Assembly (NCBI GenBank): GCA_002449335.1
Contig: DKDL01000055.1
Span: 1 to 9,381, forward strand
Source: Succinatimonas sp. UBA6849
Lineage (GTDB): Bacteria; Pseudomonadota; Gammaproteobacteria; Enterobacterales; Succinivibrionaceae
DNA length: 9,381 nt
Direction: 5' to 3'
Shown here: one piece after another, positions 1 through 4,976 of the stretch
How the letters are laid out: every line of letters starts with the position of its first letter
How positions within the stretch are numbered: position 1 is the first letter of the stretch
The notes under the pieces: model-generated
Database searches by the model: none
What the model was told of the DNA's origin: nothing
What the model saw: the letters and a program-made list of their open reading frames with translations, nothing else
Position numbers and translations under genes: made by a program

Positions 1-309
1 TACCTTAGCAATAAGCTTAAGTAGATTTGACCAGTTGTATCTGCAATCTGATACAAATCGCATCAGAGCATAGTAACTGCATTCAGGATATTCAACTGAG
101 GTGAGAGTAAATCTGTCATGGAGAGATTTAGCTCCTGTAAAGATAGAGCTTATAAGAACCATAAGTAGAGTATAGACAGATGCTCCTGACCTTTTGGAGA
201 AGCCTGCTCTTACTAAAACTCTTTTTAAGTCTAGACAATCTTTAGAACAAACAGATTTAATTGATAATAGAGGTTTGGTATTTGAAGAATTTTGCTGTAT
301 ATTATTCAT
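1..309 (-). CDS. IS4-family transposase, N-terminal part (runs off left edge)
   Basis: Only the first 103 codons are present, starting at the ATG at 309-307 (MNNIQQNSSN...) and open to the edge. From about residue 20 onwards the translation is nearly the same as that of the transposase on the plus strand at 3437-3685, including the stretch LLMVLISSIFT and the segment ending in NLLKLIAKV. The catalytic DDE residues would lie beyond the edge, so family membership is taken from the second copy. A modest AGGGA lies 6 nt upstream of the ATG, and an extended -10 promoter ends about 40 nt upstream. Compared with this copy, the second one lacks the first 19 codons. Whether this copy is intact cannot be seen. 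Confidence 0.8.
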   Translation of the reverse strand, partial: MNNIQQNSSNTKPLLSIKSVCSKDCLDLKRVLVRAGFSKRSGASVYTLLMVLISSIFTGAKSLHDRFTLTSVEYPECSYYALMRFVSDCRYNWSNLLKLIAKV

Positions 310-347
310 CGGTATCCCTGAGTTATCTTATTGATTTGCCAAGATAT

Positions 348-356
348 ATTATAACA
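348..356 (-). promoter_or_regulatory. Extended -10 promoter of the left transposase
   Basis: Read on the minus strand this is TGTTATAAT, a perfect extended -10 element (TGnTATAAT), about 40 nt before the ATG at 309. No good -35 box is seen at 17 nt upstream (ATAATT), which an extended -10 can tolerate. It is absent from the second IS copy. Confidence 0.55.
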
Positions 357-378
357 CAGAGATACCTTTAAATTATAG

Positions 379-412
379 TTAACTATATGTTTTTCAAGAA
401 AAATATAGTTAA
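379..412 (-). repeat. Long hairpin upstream of the left transposase promoter
   Basis: TTAACTATAT (379-388) and ATATAGTTAA (403-412) are perfect complements. The inner TTTTTC and GAAAAA can extend the stem around a 2-nt loop with one bulge. It lies just upstream of the transposase promoter, so it could be an operator or a structure that damps read-in transcription. The second IS copy has an unrelated hairpin at the corresponding place. Confidence 0.5.
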
Positions 413-459
413 TTTCTTCAAAAATTATCTATTACCTGCCTACCTCAGATTTAAAATAA

Positions 460-550
460 TTAAAGAAATTGATTTTTAAACAACAAATGTGGTGCTGGAC
501 CGCATCTATATGCGTTTTGTTAGCTAATTTTGAATCGCAAAACTTGAGTT
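460..550. repeat. Inward IS end, left arm of a 90-bp inverted repeat
   Basis: This 91-bp stretch is the inverted counterpart of 3281-3370, with roughly ten differences by eye. Similarity stops sharply at 550 on the cargo side, which defines the IS boundary. It contains the hairpin TGTGGT-GCTGG-ACCGCA at 488-504, followed in the transposase direction by a T-rich tract. Confidence 0.85.
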
Positions 551-577
551 GCTTATTCAAAATGTAAAAAAATAAAA

Positions 578-1384
578 TCAGGAAAGAGTTCCCAAAACTT
601 CATTGTTGTTTGAGTTAATCTTAAGATACAAATCAATATTAAAATTTGAAATACTTACAACGTGCTCAATTGAAATAACAGTCATAAACTTTTCAAGTTC
701 GTCCAAAAGTTCACTAATATCTTTGATATTAGTTTCATTACTTTTGAATACAGACAACATATCTTCATCAGATACATTTAGATTTGATCCTTCTTGGCCA
801 TTCAGCTCGTTTACGTACTTATTAAAAATCTCTTTGTAATTTTTCCAATAATTATTTGTAAAGATAAGAATCTGCTTTTCACGATCCCTGTATCCAGATA
901 AAGCAGGACAAATTTTCAGATATTTAATACTCGGTTTTGATAGCTCTGTTTGGGATAATACCATTCCCACATATACCTTACCGGTATTTAATGTGACCTG
1001 AACAAATTTAGGATTGACTACTGCATCATATATCTTTTCTCTAAATGAGTCTTCCTCAGAGTTTTTCTTAATTGCCTTGATTTTGGAACTTTCATCTTTA
1101 CTCATTAAGTAACCTGAAACTTCAGCACAAACAATTGAAATAAAGGACCAGCATAAGGTAACATTAAATGTAAGTGCTTCTATAAAAGTTTTTTCAGACA
1201 ACCAATATACAAATTCAATAATTAAAAAAGATACGAACGCAAAACGTATACCTTTAGTAAACACATATAAATACTGGATCCAATCCTTAATATTGTATAA
1301 GGTAAATTTACATTCTGGCGCTTTTGAAGTGTAGATAAAACCACTTGTCAAAATTATGACTAAAACAAACGCATCCAATTCCAT
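578..1384 (-). CDS. Membrane-anchored protein with cytoplasmic domain, function unknown
   Basis: A protein of 268 residues from the ATG at 1384-1382; a TTG one codon earlier is an alternative, with AGAGG placed for either. I do not recognise a named family. Three hydrophobic stretches are visible near residues 5-20, 46-62 and 70-93, so the N-terminal third is in the membrane. A soluble domain follows. It includes a segment at about 127-142 (VQVTLNTGKVYVGMV) that resembles a small beta-barrel strand pair, then ICPALSGYRD at 158-167 and a beta/aromatic stretch (ILIFTNNYW). The C-terminal third is acidic and probably helical (DISELLDELEKFM). It lies 60 nt behind the 62-residue gene and is likely co-transcribed with it. 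The gene ends 27 nt before the IS boundary, so it is the last cargo gene. A membrane effector or anchor role is only a guess from context. Confidence 0.75.
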   Translation of the reverse strand: MELDAFVLVIILTSGFIYTSKAPECKFTLYNIKDWIQYLYVFTKGIRFAFVSFLIIEFVYWLSEKTFIEALTFNVTLCWSFISIVCAEVSGYLMSKDESSKIKAIKKNSEEDSFREKIYDAVVNPKFVQVTLNTGKVYVGMVLSQTELSKPSIKYLKICPALSGYRDREKQILIFTNNYWKNYKEIFNKYVNELNGQEGSNLNVSDEDMLSVFKSNETNIKDISELLDELEKFMTVISIEHVVSISNFNIDLYLKINSNNNEVLGTLS

Positions 1385-1444
1385 CAAATAAAACCTCTAA
1401 AGCTGACAGAATAAAATTACAAAAATACCAACTATCCGCAGTAT

Positions 1445-1633
1445 TTAAGATCTAGATCCTGACTGTTTTTTATTATTTTTCTTGACCAACTCATCGATTT
1501 GAGAGCCAAATTCAAGCATATTTTTTACAAAGCTCACTGACGATTTTTTATTTTTACTATTAAATCCGAAACCACCATTTTTGTATACAACAACAGGATC
1601 GCTAGCTTTGGTATCATAAGTAACAGATGACAT
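1445..1633 (-). CDS. Small hydrophilic protein (62 aa), function unknown
   Basis: A short gene supported by a strong ribosome site (AAAGGAGA, 6 nt before the ATG at 1633-1631), by its position between two same-strand genes, and by ending 60 nt before the membrane protein gene. The product starts MSSVTYDTKASDPVVVY, has a glycine/asparagine-rich middle (KNGGFGFNSKNKK), a possible amphipathic helix (SFVKNMLEFGSQIDELVKK) and a basic, polar tail. There is no signal peptide or membrane segment. I do not recognise it. It could be a small partner, sensor or inhibitor of the membrane protein downstream; this is inferred from pairing only. Confidence 0.65.
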   Translation of the reverse strand: MSSVTYDTKASDPVVVYKNGGFGFNSKNKKSSVSFVKNMLEFGSQIDELVKKNNKKQSGSRS

Positions 1634-1665
1634 GATGATTCTCCTTTATTGATGTGTTATAAACG

Positions 1666-1692
1666 AATATAGATACTCTAAAAGAGAGTAAA
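1666..1692 (-). promoter_or_regulatory. Possible promoter with internal palindrome for the 62-aa and membrane protein genes
   Basis: On the minus strand TTTACT (1692-1687) and TATATT (1671-1666) are separated by 15 nt, a short spacer. Between them sits the inverted repeat TACTCT/AGAGTA (1674-1679 and 1685-1690), which could be an operator. A second possible -35, TTGACT, lies at 1716-1711 but lacks a good -10. The signal is weak, but the 259-nt gap before this gene suggests separate transcription from the chaperone gene. Confidence 0.3.
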
Positions 1693-1831
1693 TATTTAGC
1701 TTAACATTTTAGTCAAGCATGGCATGCAAAAAAGCGATGCTATTAAAATAGAATATAAACAAGCTAATAAAAATAAAATTTCGTCAAATATTTCAACACT
1801 AACAAATTTAGCCTAATTAAACATACCCAAG

Positions 1832-1856
1832 ACCTTAAGCTATTTTAGCAGAAGGT
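1832..1856 (-). terminator. Possible hairpin terminator after the chaperone gene
   Basis: ACCTT/AAGGT (1832-1836 and 1852-1856) enclose GCTA/TAGC (1839-1842 and 1846-1849) around a 3-nt loop, starting 37 nt after the stop of the SecB-like gene. There is no clear T-run on the minus-strand 3' side, so it may be a weak or Rho-assisted end, or an unrelated structure. Confidence 0.25.
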
Positions 1857-1892
1857 GTGGGTTGGTTATAAAAATTTTGTTTAAGGTTAAGA

Positions 1893-2363
1893 CTAGATAT
1901 CTATAATTTTTTTATCAGCAAGATGTTGTTCTGCTAGTTTTTTCATATTAATTAAAGGGAAAACAAATTGTGTTACCCCAGAACTAATTAAGAAAGAAGT
2001 TAGAGAAGCCCTTAGATATGGCGACAATATAGCCAATGGTTGAGTTTTTAAAAACATATCAATATCTAAGTTATTCTTTGTTTCAATTTCTTCTTTTCTT
2101 AACACAAAAAAACCTACAATCGACATTGAAACTTTAAAGTATGTATCCTCATCTTTCGATCCATACTCTATAATCATAGTCAAACCACAGATGTAGTTAT
2201 CTGTATTTTTTAGCCTCTGAGGTACTCTTAAAGAAACGCTAGTTTTAATCTTTTTAGGATCAAAATGATTGTTTAGAATAAAATTGACACTTGATGAATG
2301 CTCAAATGAAATGCCATCAATTTTGTAATTTAATAGTTGCAAACTAGCGTTTATGCCACCCAT
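1893..2363 (-). CDS. SecB-like chaperone of a toxin-antitoxin-chaperone operon (CmdC-like)
   Basis: A 156-residue protein, the length of SecB. The SecB pattern is visible along its whole length: an N-terminal strand region with ISFEHSSSVNFI at about 18-29, matching SecB's ISFE-type motif; alternating beta segments to about residue 90; and the diagnostic C-terminal half AILSPYLRASLTSFLISSG (111-129), matching SecB's LFPYAREcI-type helix, followed by VFPLINMKKLAEQH, matching the 'pvnF..L' segment. A housekeeping SecB delivers unfolded secretory proteins to SecA. Copies encoded next to toxins instead hold an unstable antitoxin in its folded, active form. The ATG overlaps the antitoxin gene by 13 nt and has a strong GAGGAGG site, suggesting translational coupling. 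The place as third gene behind an ADP-ribosyltransferase and an acidic small protein matches CmdTAC. It lacks SecB's acidic C-terminal extension. Confidence 0.85.
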   Translation of the reverse strand: MGGINASLQLLNYKIDGISFEHSSSVNFILNNHFDPKKIKTSVSLRVPQRLKNTDNYICGLTMIIEYGSKDEDTYFKVSMSIVGFFVLRKEEIETKNNLDIDMFLKTQPLAILSPYLRASLTSFLISSGVTQFVFPLINMKKLAEQHLADKKIIDI

Positions 2364-2689
2364 GAAAAATCCTCCTCAGATGAAGAAAATACATTATCAT
2401 TATTGTCTTCTTTTATGAGAATGGTGTTACTCTGCTCATCTACAGTAGATGCACCTAGATTTGAACATATCATTTTATTATTGATATTACTCATTAGATT
2501 AACATCAAGATCGACTCTAACAATGTCTGATGACTCTTGTACTGACTTACGAGATGCGATAATTTGATCATAAATATCATCTACAAACTCATATCCCTCA
2601 GGTTCAGGTAGTTTTAGTAATTCTTCTACTGACATTTTGCTATATTTATTAACAATGTCCCTTGTAATTTTTATCAAATCATCAGTCAT
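2351..2689 (-). CDS. Probable antitoxin of a toxin-antitoxin-chaperone operon (CmdA-like)
   Basis: A 112-residue, strongly acidic protein with no membrane segment. The N-terminal half looks helical (LIKITRDIVNKYSKMSVEEL at 5-24, then FVDDIYDQIIASRKSV at 35-50). The second half is rich in Asp, Asn and Ser and looks disordered. The very end, EEDFSWVA, puts Phe108 and Trp110 in an exposed tail, as expected of a chaperone-addiction segment read by a SecB-like partner. Its ATG directly follows the toxin stop codon with no intervening base; the ribosome site GGAG lies in the last toxin codons. Its end overlaps the chaperone start by 13 nt. No DNA-binding motif is evident, unlike HigA-type antitoxins. 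I assign it by position and composition, not by a recognised domain. Confidence 0.7.
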   Translation of the reverse strand: MTDDLIKITRDIVNKYSKMSVEELLKLPEPEGYEFVDDIYDQIIASRKSVQESSDIVRVDLDVNLMSNINNKMICSNLGASTVDEQSNTILIKEDNNDNVFSSSEEDFSWVA

Positions 2690-3175
2690 TTAAAGCTCCA
2701 AAATTGTTTTATCTTTGATGATCCTAATGTCTTTAGCTACATATCCGTAATCCCAACCATTATGGGATCCTTCTGGAACTAGGACTTTTACCAATTGAAA
2801 ATGGATATTTTGCTTACGCTCAACATCACTTAGAACAAGTTTAAGGATTTTTTTAGCAACTAAATTAAAGGGTACATTGTCTCCACTTTTGCTTAAAGCC
2901 CTTATCACTTCCCTTAAGTGAATATCAGGATCAGTCAAATCAAGGTAAAGTGATTCATGAAAATATAAATTAGCCTTTACAATACTGACTGCATCATACT
3001 TTTTTCCAGCCCAATTGCACGCATACAGTCTTCCTTTAGAGTTATCTTCATAGAAGTACACCCCATTGCCATAGTAGCCATCTTTAGAAAGCTCAAATCC
3101 GCCACATACTATATCTTCAGCAATATCTTTACTTGTCCCGTGCAAGCCATATACATCTACATAAGAATCAGTCAT
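2690..3175 (-). CDS. PARP-like ADP-ribosyltransferase toxin (CmdT-like)
   Basis: A 161-residue protein that is essentially one ADP-ribosyltransferase domain of the PARP/H-Y type. The NAD-binding motif LHGTS carries His12. The second motif GYYGNGVYFYED carries Tyr40, followed by the usual helix with an alanine-rich YACNWAGKKYDA. Near the C-terminus GYVAKDIRII (144-153) aligns with the PARP 'EYIVYD' strand, but the catalytic Glu position appears to be Gly144. Such enzymes cleave NAD+ and attach ADP-ribose to protein or nucleic acid. In the CmdTAC family the target is mRNA and translation stops during phage infection. It is the first gene of a tight operon with an acidic small protein and a SecB-like chaperone, and is transcribed from a good promoter at 3229-3257. 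The ribosome site is weak, which would suit a toxin. The target in this case is inferred, not seen. Confidence 0.85.
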   Translation of the reverse strand: MTDSYVDVYGLHGTSKDIAEDIVCGGFELSKDGYYGNGVYFYEDNSKGRLYACNWAGKKYDAVSIVKANLYFHESLYLDLTDPDIHLREVIRALSKSGDNVPFNLVAKKILKLVLSDVERKQNIHFQLVKVLVPEGSHNGWDYGYVAKDIRIIKDKTILEL

Positions 3176-3218
3176 ATCGTTCTAAATTTGTTATTTGCAA
3201 AATTATGTATGACGATTC
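3165..3218 (-). promoter_or_regulatory. Inverted repeat spanning the toxin leader and start codon
   Basis: GAATCAGTCATA (3165-3176) covers the toxin ATG and matches, as an inverted repeat with one extra base, TATGACGATTC at 3208-3218 in the 5' leader. In the transcript it would pair the start codon with the leader, about 30 nt apart. In DNA it could be an operator just downstream of the start site. Either would restrain toxin expression. Confidence 0.4.
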
Positions 3219-3228
3219 TATCAGGCGT

Positions 3229-3257
3229 TTTATACAACAAGTAATATTTACTGACAA
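3229..3257 (-). promoter_or_regulatory. Sigma70-type promoter of the toxin-antitoxin-chaperone operon
   Basis: On the minus strand the -35 is TTGTCA (3257-3252) and the -10 is TATAAA (3234-3229), separated by exactly 17 nt. Each box is one base from consensus. The start would fall near 3222, giving a leader of about 46 nt before the toxin ATG. It lies 24 nt inside the IS boundary, so the operon carries its own promoter. Confidence 0.7.
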
Positions 3258-3280
3258 AATATGCAAAATTGAAATGTTCT

Positions 3281-3370
3281 AACTCAAGTTTTGCAATTCA
3301 AAATGAGCTAACAAAACGCTTATAGATGTGGTCCAGCACCGCATTTATTGTTTAAGAGCGATTTCTTTAA
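3281..3370. repeat. Inward IS end, right arm of the 90-bp inverted repeat
   Basis: Inverted counterpart of 460-550. It contains the hairpin TGTGGT-CCAGC-ACCGCA (3327-3343) followed by TTTATTGTTT, which looks like a Rho-independent terminator facing into the transposase gene. Confidence 0.85.
3327..3353 (+). terminator. Terminator-like hairpin at the IS end, facing the transposase
   Basis: Stem TGTGGT/ACCGCA with a 5-nt loop, then TTTATTGTTT. The left copy has the same stem with the G-T wobble at the mirror position, so pairing is kept while the bases differ. Such a structure would stop transcription entering from the cargo side and keep transposase expression low. Confidence 0.45.
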
Positions 3371-3377
3371 CAACTAT

Positions 3378-3420
3378 GAGATTGCTTTGTTAGTTTTAAG
3401 AAAACACAAGAGACAATCTC
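3378..3420 (+). repeat. Long hairpin in the leader of the right transposase
   Basis: GAGATTG (3378-3384) pairs with CAATCTC (3414-3420), and GTTTT (3393-3397) with AAAAC (3401-3405) around AAG. It is absent from the left copy and lies directly before the place where the transposase reading frame resumes. Confidence 0.5.
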
Positions 3421-3526
3421 TTTGAGGATCTAAATTGTTTGTTCTAAAGATTGTTTAGACTTAAAGAGAGTTTTAGTAAGAGCTGGCTTCTTAAAAAGGT
3501 CAGGAGTATCTGCCTATGCTCTACTT

Positions 3527-4696
3527 ATGGTTCTTATAAGCTCTATCTTTACAGAAGCCAAATCACTCCATGACAGATTTACTCTTACCTCAGTTGAATG
3601 TACTGAATGTAGTTACTATGCTCTGATGCGTTTTGTATCAGACAGCAGATACAATTGGGCAAACCTACTTAAGATCATTGCTAAGGTAGCCTGTTCAATA
3701 ATAGTAAAACTCAACAATAAAGATCATATCTATACACTCTGTATCGATGACACCTTTATTGAAAGAGCAAGAGGTAAACATATTGAAGGTTTATTTAGAA
3801 CTTTTGACCATGTAAAAGGTAAGTGTGTAAAAGGATTTGCAAACCTACTTATCTGCTGGTCTGATGGTACAAATATCTTACCTGTAGTATCTGCTCTTAT
3901 GAGTTCTAGAAAAGAGAAACACATCATCAGAGATTTTGATAAGAAGATTGATAAAAGAAAAGCAGGCGCTAAAAGAAGAGCTGATTCTAAAGAGCGTAAG
4001 CCTTCAATGGTATATCGCTATTGCAAATCTATTATCAACTTTGGTATCAAGGCTCAATATGCTCTTATGGATACCAGGTTCTATTCAGATAAACTTACAT
4101 CAGACCTTCAGGAGATTGGCTTACACAGCATCTGTATGATTAAGAAGAACCTTAAGTTCTCCTTTGTAGATGAAACTACTCGCTACAATTCAAACAAGCT
4201 TCTTTCTGCCTTAAAGAAAAGACAGAACTTAGACTCTGACATTATCAGTGCCACTGAGGCTCAAACTCCTTCAGGTCAGATTGTAAAATTAGTCTTTGTA
4301 AGAAACCGTAATAACGGTAAAGAGTTTATCACTATCCTCTGTACAGATACTTCTCTTACATCTGAAAAGATTGTTGAACTCTATTCAAGACGCTGGTCTA
4401 TTGAATGCTGCTTTAAGGCTTGTAAACAGTATCTGGGACTTAACAAAGAATGCTTTTGTACTGACTTTGATACCATTACTGCTTTAAATCATATTGCTTA
4501 CATCAGATATATCATCATTGAGGTAATTAGAAGATTTCAGGATGATCCTCGCAGCCACGGTCAGATATTTAGAGACAGCTGTGATGAAATGAGAACCATC
4601 CCTTTCCTAGATGCTCTAGAAACATTTTCATGTTGCTTTACTTCTTTCGTTGATGAACTGCATAAAGCAGGCTGTATAGCTGATAATAAGCCTTAG
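3527..4696 (+). CDS. IS4-family DDE transposase, N-terminus altered
   Basis: 389 residues from the first ATG. It cuts and joins IS ends through an RNase H-like DDE domain. Candidate catalytic residues are Asp74 or Asp75 (LCIDDTFIE), Asp182 (LMDTRFYS) and Glu293. The IS4 family signature Y-x2-R-x3-E-x6-K is exact: Tyr286, Arg289, Glu293, Lys300 in YSRRWSIECCFKACK. Compared with the left copy, this ATG corresponds to residue 50. The frame stays open and conserved back to 3437 (residue 20) but is closed by TAA at 3431. No ATG, GTG or TTG lies in between. An ATT at 3434 sits 6 nt after GAGG, so a rare ATT start giving 420 residues is possible; otherwise the protein lacks its first 49 residues and may be impaired. 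The core is uninterrupted. Confidence 0.9.
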   Translation: MVLISSIFTEAKSLHDRFTLTSVECTECSYYALMRFVSDSRYNWANLLKIIAKVACSIIVKLNNKDHIYTLCIDDTFIERARGKHIEGLFRTFDHVKGKCVKGFANLLICWSDGTNILPVVSALMSSRKEKHIIRDFDKKIDKRKAGAKRRADSKERKPSMVYRYCKSIINFGIKAQYALMDTRFYSDKLTSDLQEIGLHSICMIKKNLKFSFVDETTRYNSNKLLSALKKRQNLDSDIISATEAQTPSGQIVKLVFVRNRNNGKEFITILCTDTSLTSEKIVELYSRRWSIECCFKACKQYLGLNKECFCTDFDTITALNHIAYIRYIIIEVIRRFQDDPRSHGQIFRDSCDEMRTIPFLDALETFSCCFTSFVDELHKAGCIADNKP

Positions 4697-4976
4697 GAGA
4701 CATAATAGTTTGTGACGTGAAGTCCATACATAACAGAATCGAAATTTGAAATACGAAGAAAATAAAAACGAAAATGGTGTTGATAATATTTTAAAATTTG
4801 AGTATAAAAGATCAAAATACATTTAAAAACGAAGAAATTGTTTTTAATTTAAAAAGGTAGCAAATAAAAATACTTCGTATTACTGCTCAAGGACCCCATT
4901 GTTTAAGGATGATTTAGACATTTGTTTTTATAGTAAGCAATGAGTCTCTGTTGATGATAAAGATAGCCTGTATAAG
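4697..4976. other. Non-coding stretch: IS tail and flank
   Basis: It holds the end of the insertion sequence (to about 4803) and 170 nt of AT-rich flank without a credible gene. A 9-bp inverted repeat AATACGAAG/CTTCGTATT sits at 4749-4757 and 4873-4881, bracketing the proposed IS end. At about 4895-4917 ATTGTTTAAGGATGATTT resembles the IS leader at 3346-3364 in the same orientation, and may be a remnant of a further IS end. Confidence 0.4.

Larger units (their letters stand above)
1..550 (-). mobile_element. IS4-family insertion sequence, left copy, cut by window edge
   Basis: The transposase-upstream end of an insertion sequence. The right boundary at 550 is where close similarity to the inverted second copy (starting at 3281) stops abruptly after the terminal sequence AACTTGAGTT. 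It contains the terminal region, a hairpin-rich leader with a good extended -10 promoter, and the first 103 codons of a transposase that leaves the window on the left. The other end and any target duplication are outside the window. This copy keeps the normal transposase start region that the second copy has lost. Confidence 0.8.
1..4803. mobile_element. Composite-transposon-like unit: two inverted IS4-family copies around a defence cassette
   Basis: Two related IS copies lie in opposite orientation with their transposase-upstream ends facing inward (to 550 and from 3281). They enclose 2.73 kb with five minus-strand genes. The outer end of the left copy is outside the window, so a target duplication around the whole unit cannot be tested. 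Independent insertions of the same IS are the alternative. Confidence 0.5.
3281..4803 (+). mobile_element. IS4-family insertion sequence, right copy
   Basis: About 1.52 kb. The left end at 3281 is fixed by the point where similarity to the inverted left copy begins (AACTCAAGTTTTGC...). The right end is placed near 4803 because the last bases, read in reverse (ACTCAAATTTTAAAAT), match the left terminus ACTCAAGTTTTGCAAT at 13 of 16 positions. No target duplication is evident on comparing the flanks, so the exact right end is uncertain. It carries one transposase gene. Its leader between 3371 and 3436 differs from that of the left copy. Confidence 0.7.

Noticed and set aside
603..839. Plus-strand open frame of 78 codons
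   Set aside because: It lies wholly antisense inside the membrane protein gene, has a Ser/Leu-rich shadow composition and no convincing ribosome site.
1634..1892. Possible extra small gene or structured RNA between the chaperone and 62-aa genes
   Set aside because: No frame with a ribosome site is seen, and apart from one short hairpin at 1832-1856 and a small palindrome near 1674-1690 there is no strong structure.
2337..2567. Plus-strand open frame of 76 codons
   Set aside because: It is antisense to the antitoxin and chaperone junction, with low-complexity Ser/Leu content typical of a shadow frame.
3730..4139. Short open frames inside the transposase gene on both strands
   Set aside because: They are shadows of the well-supported DDE transposase frame.
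4628..4822. Minus-strand open frame of 64 codons at the IS end
   Set aside because: It is Phe/Leu-rich, antisense to the transposase end and crosses the proposed IS boundary, with no ribosome site of note.
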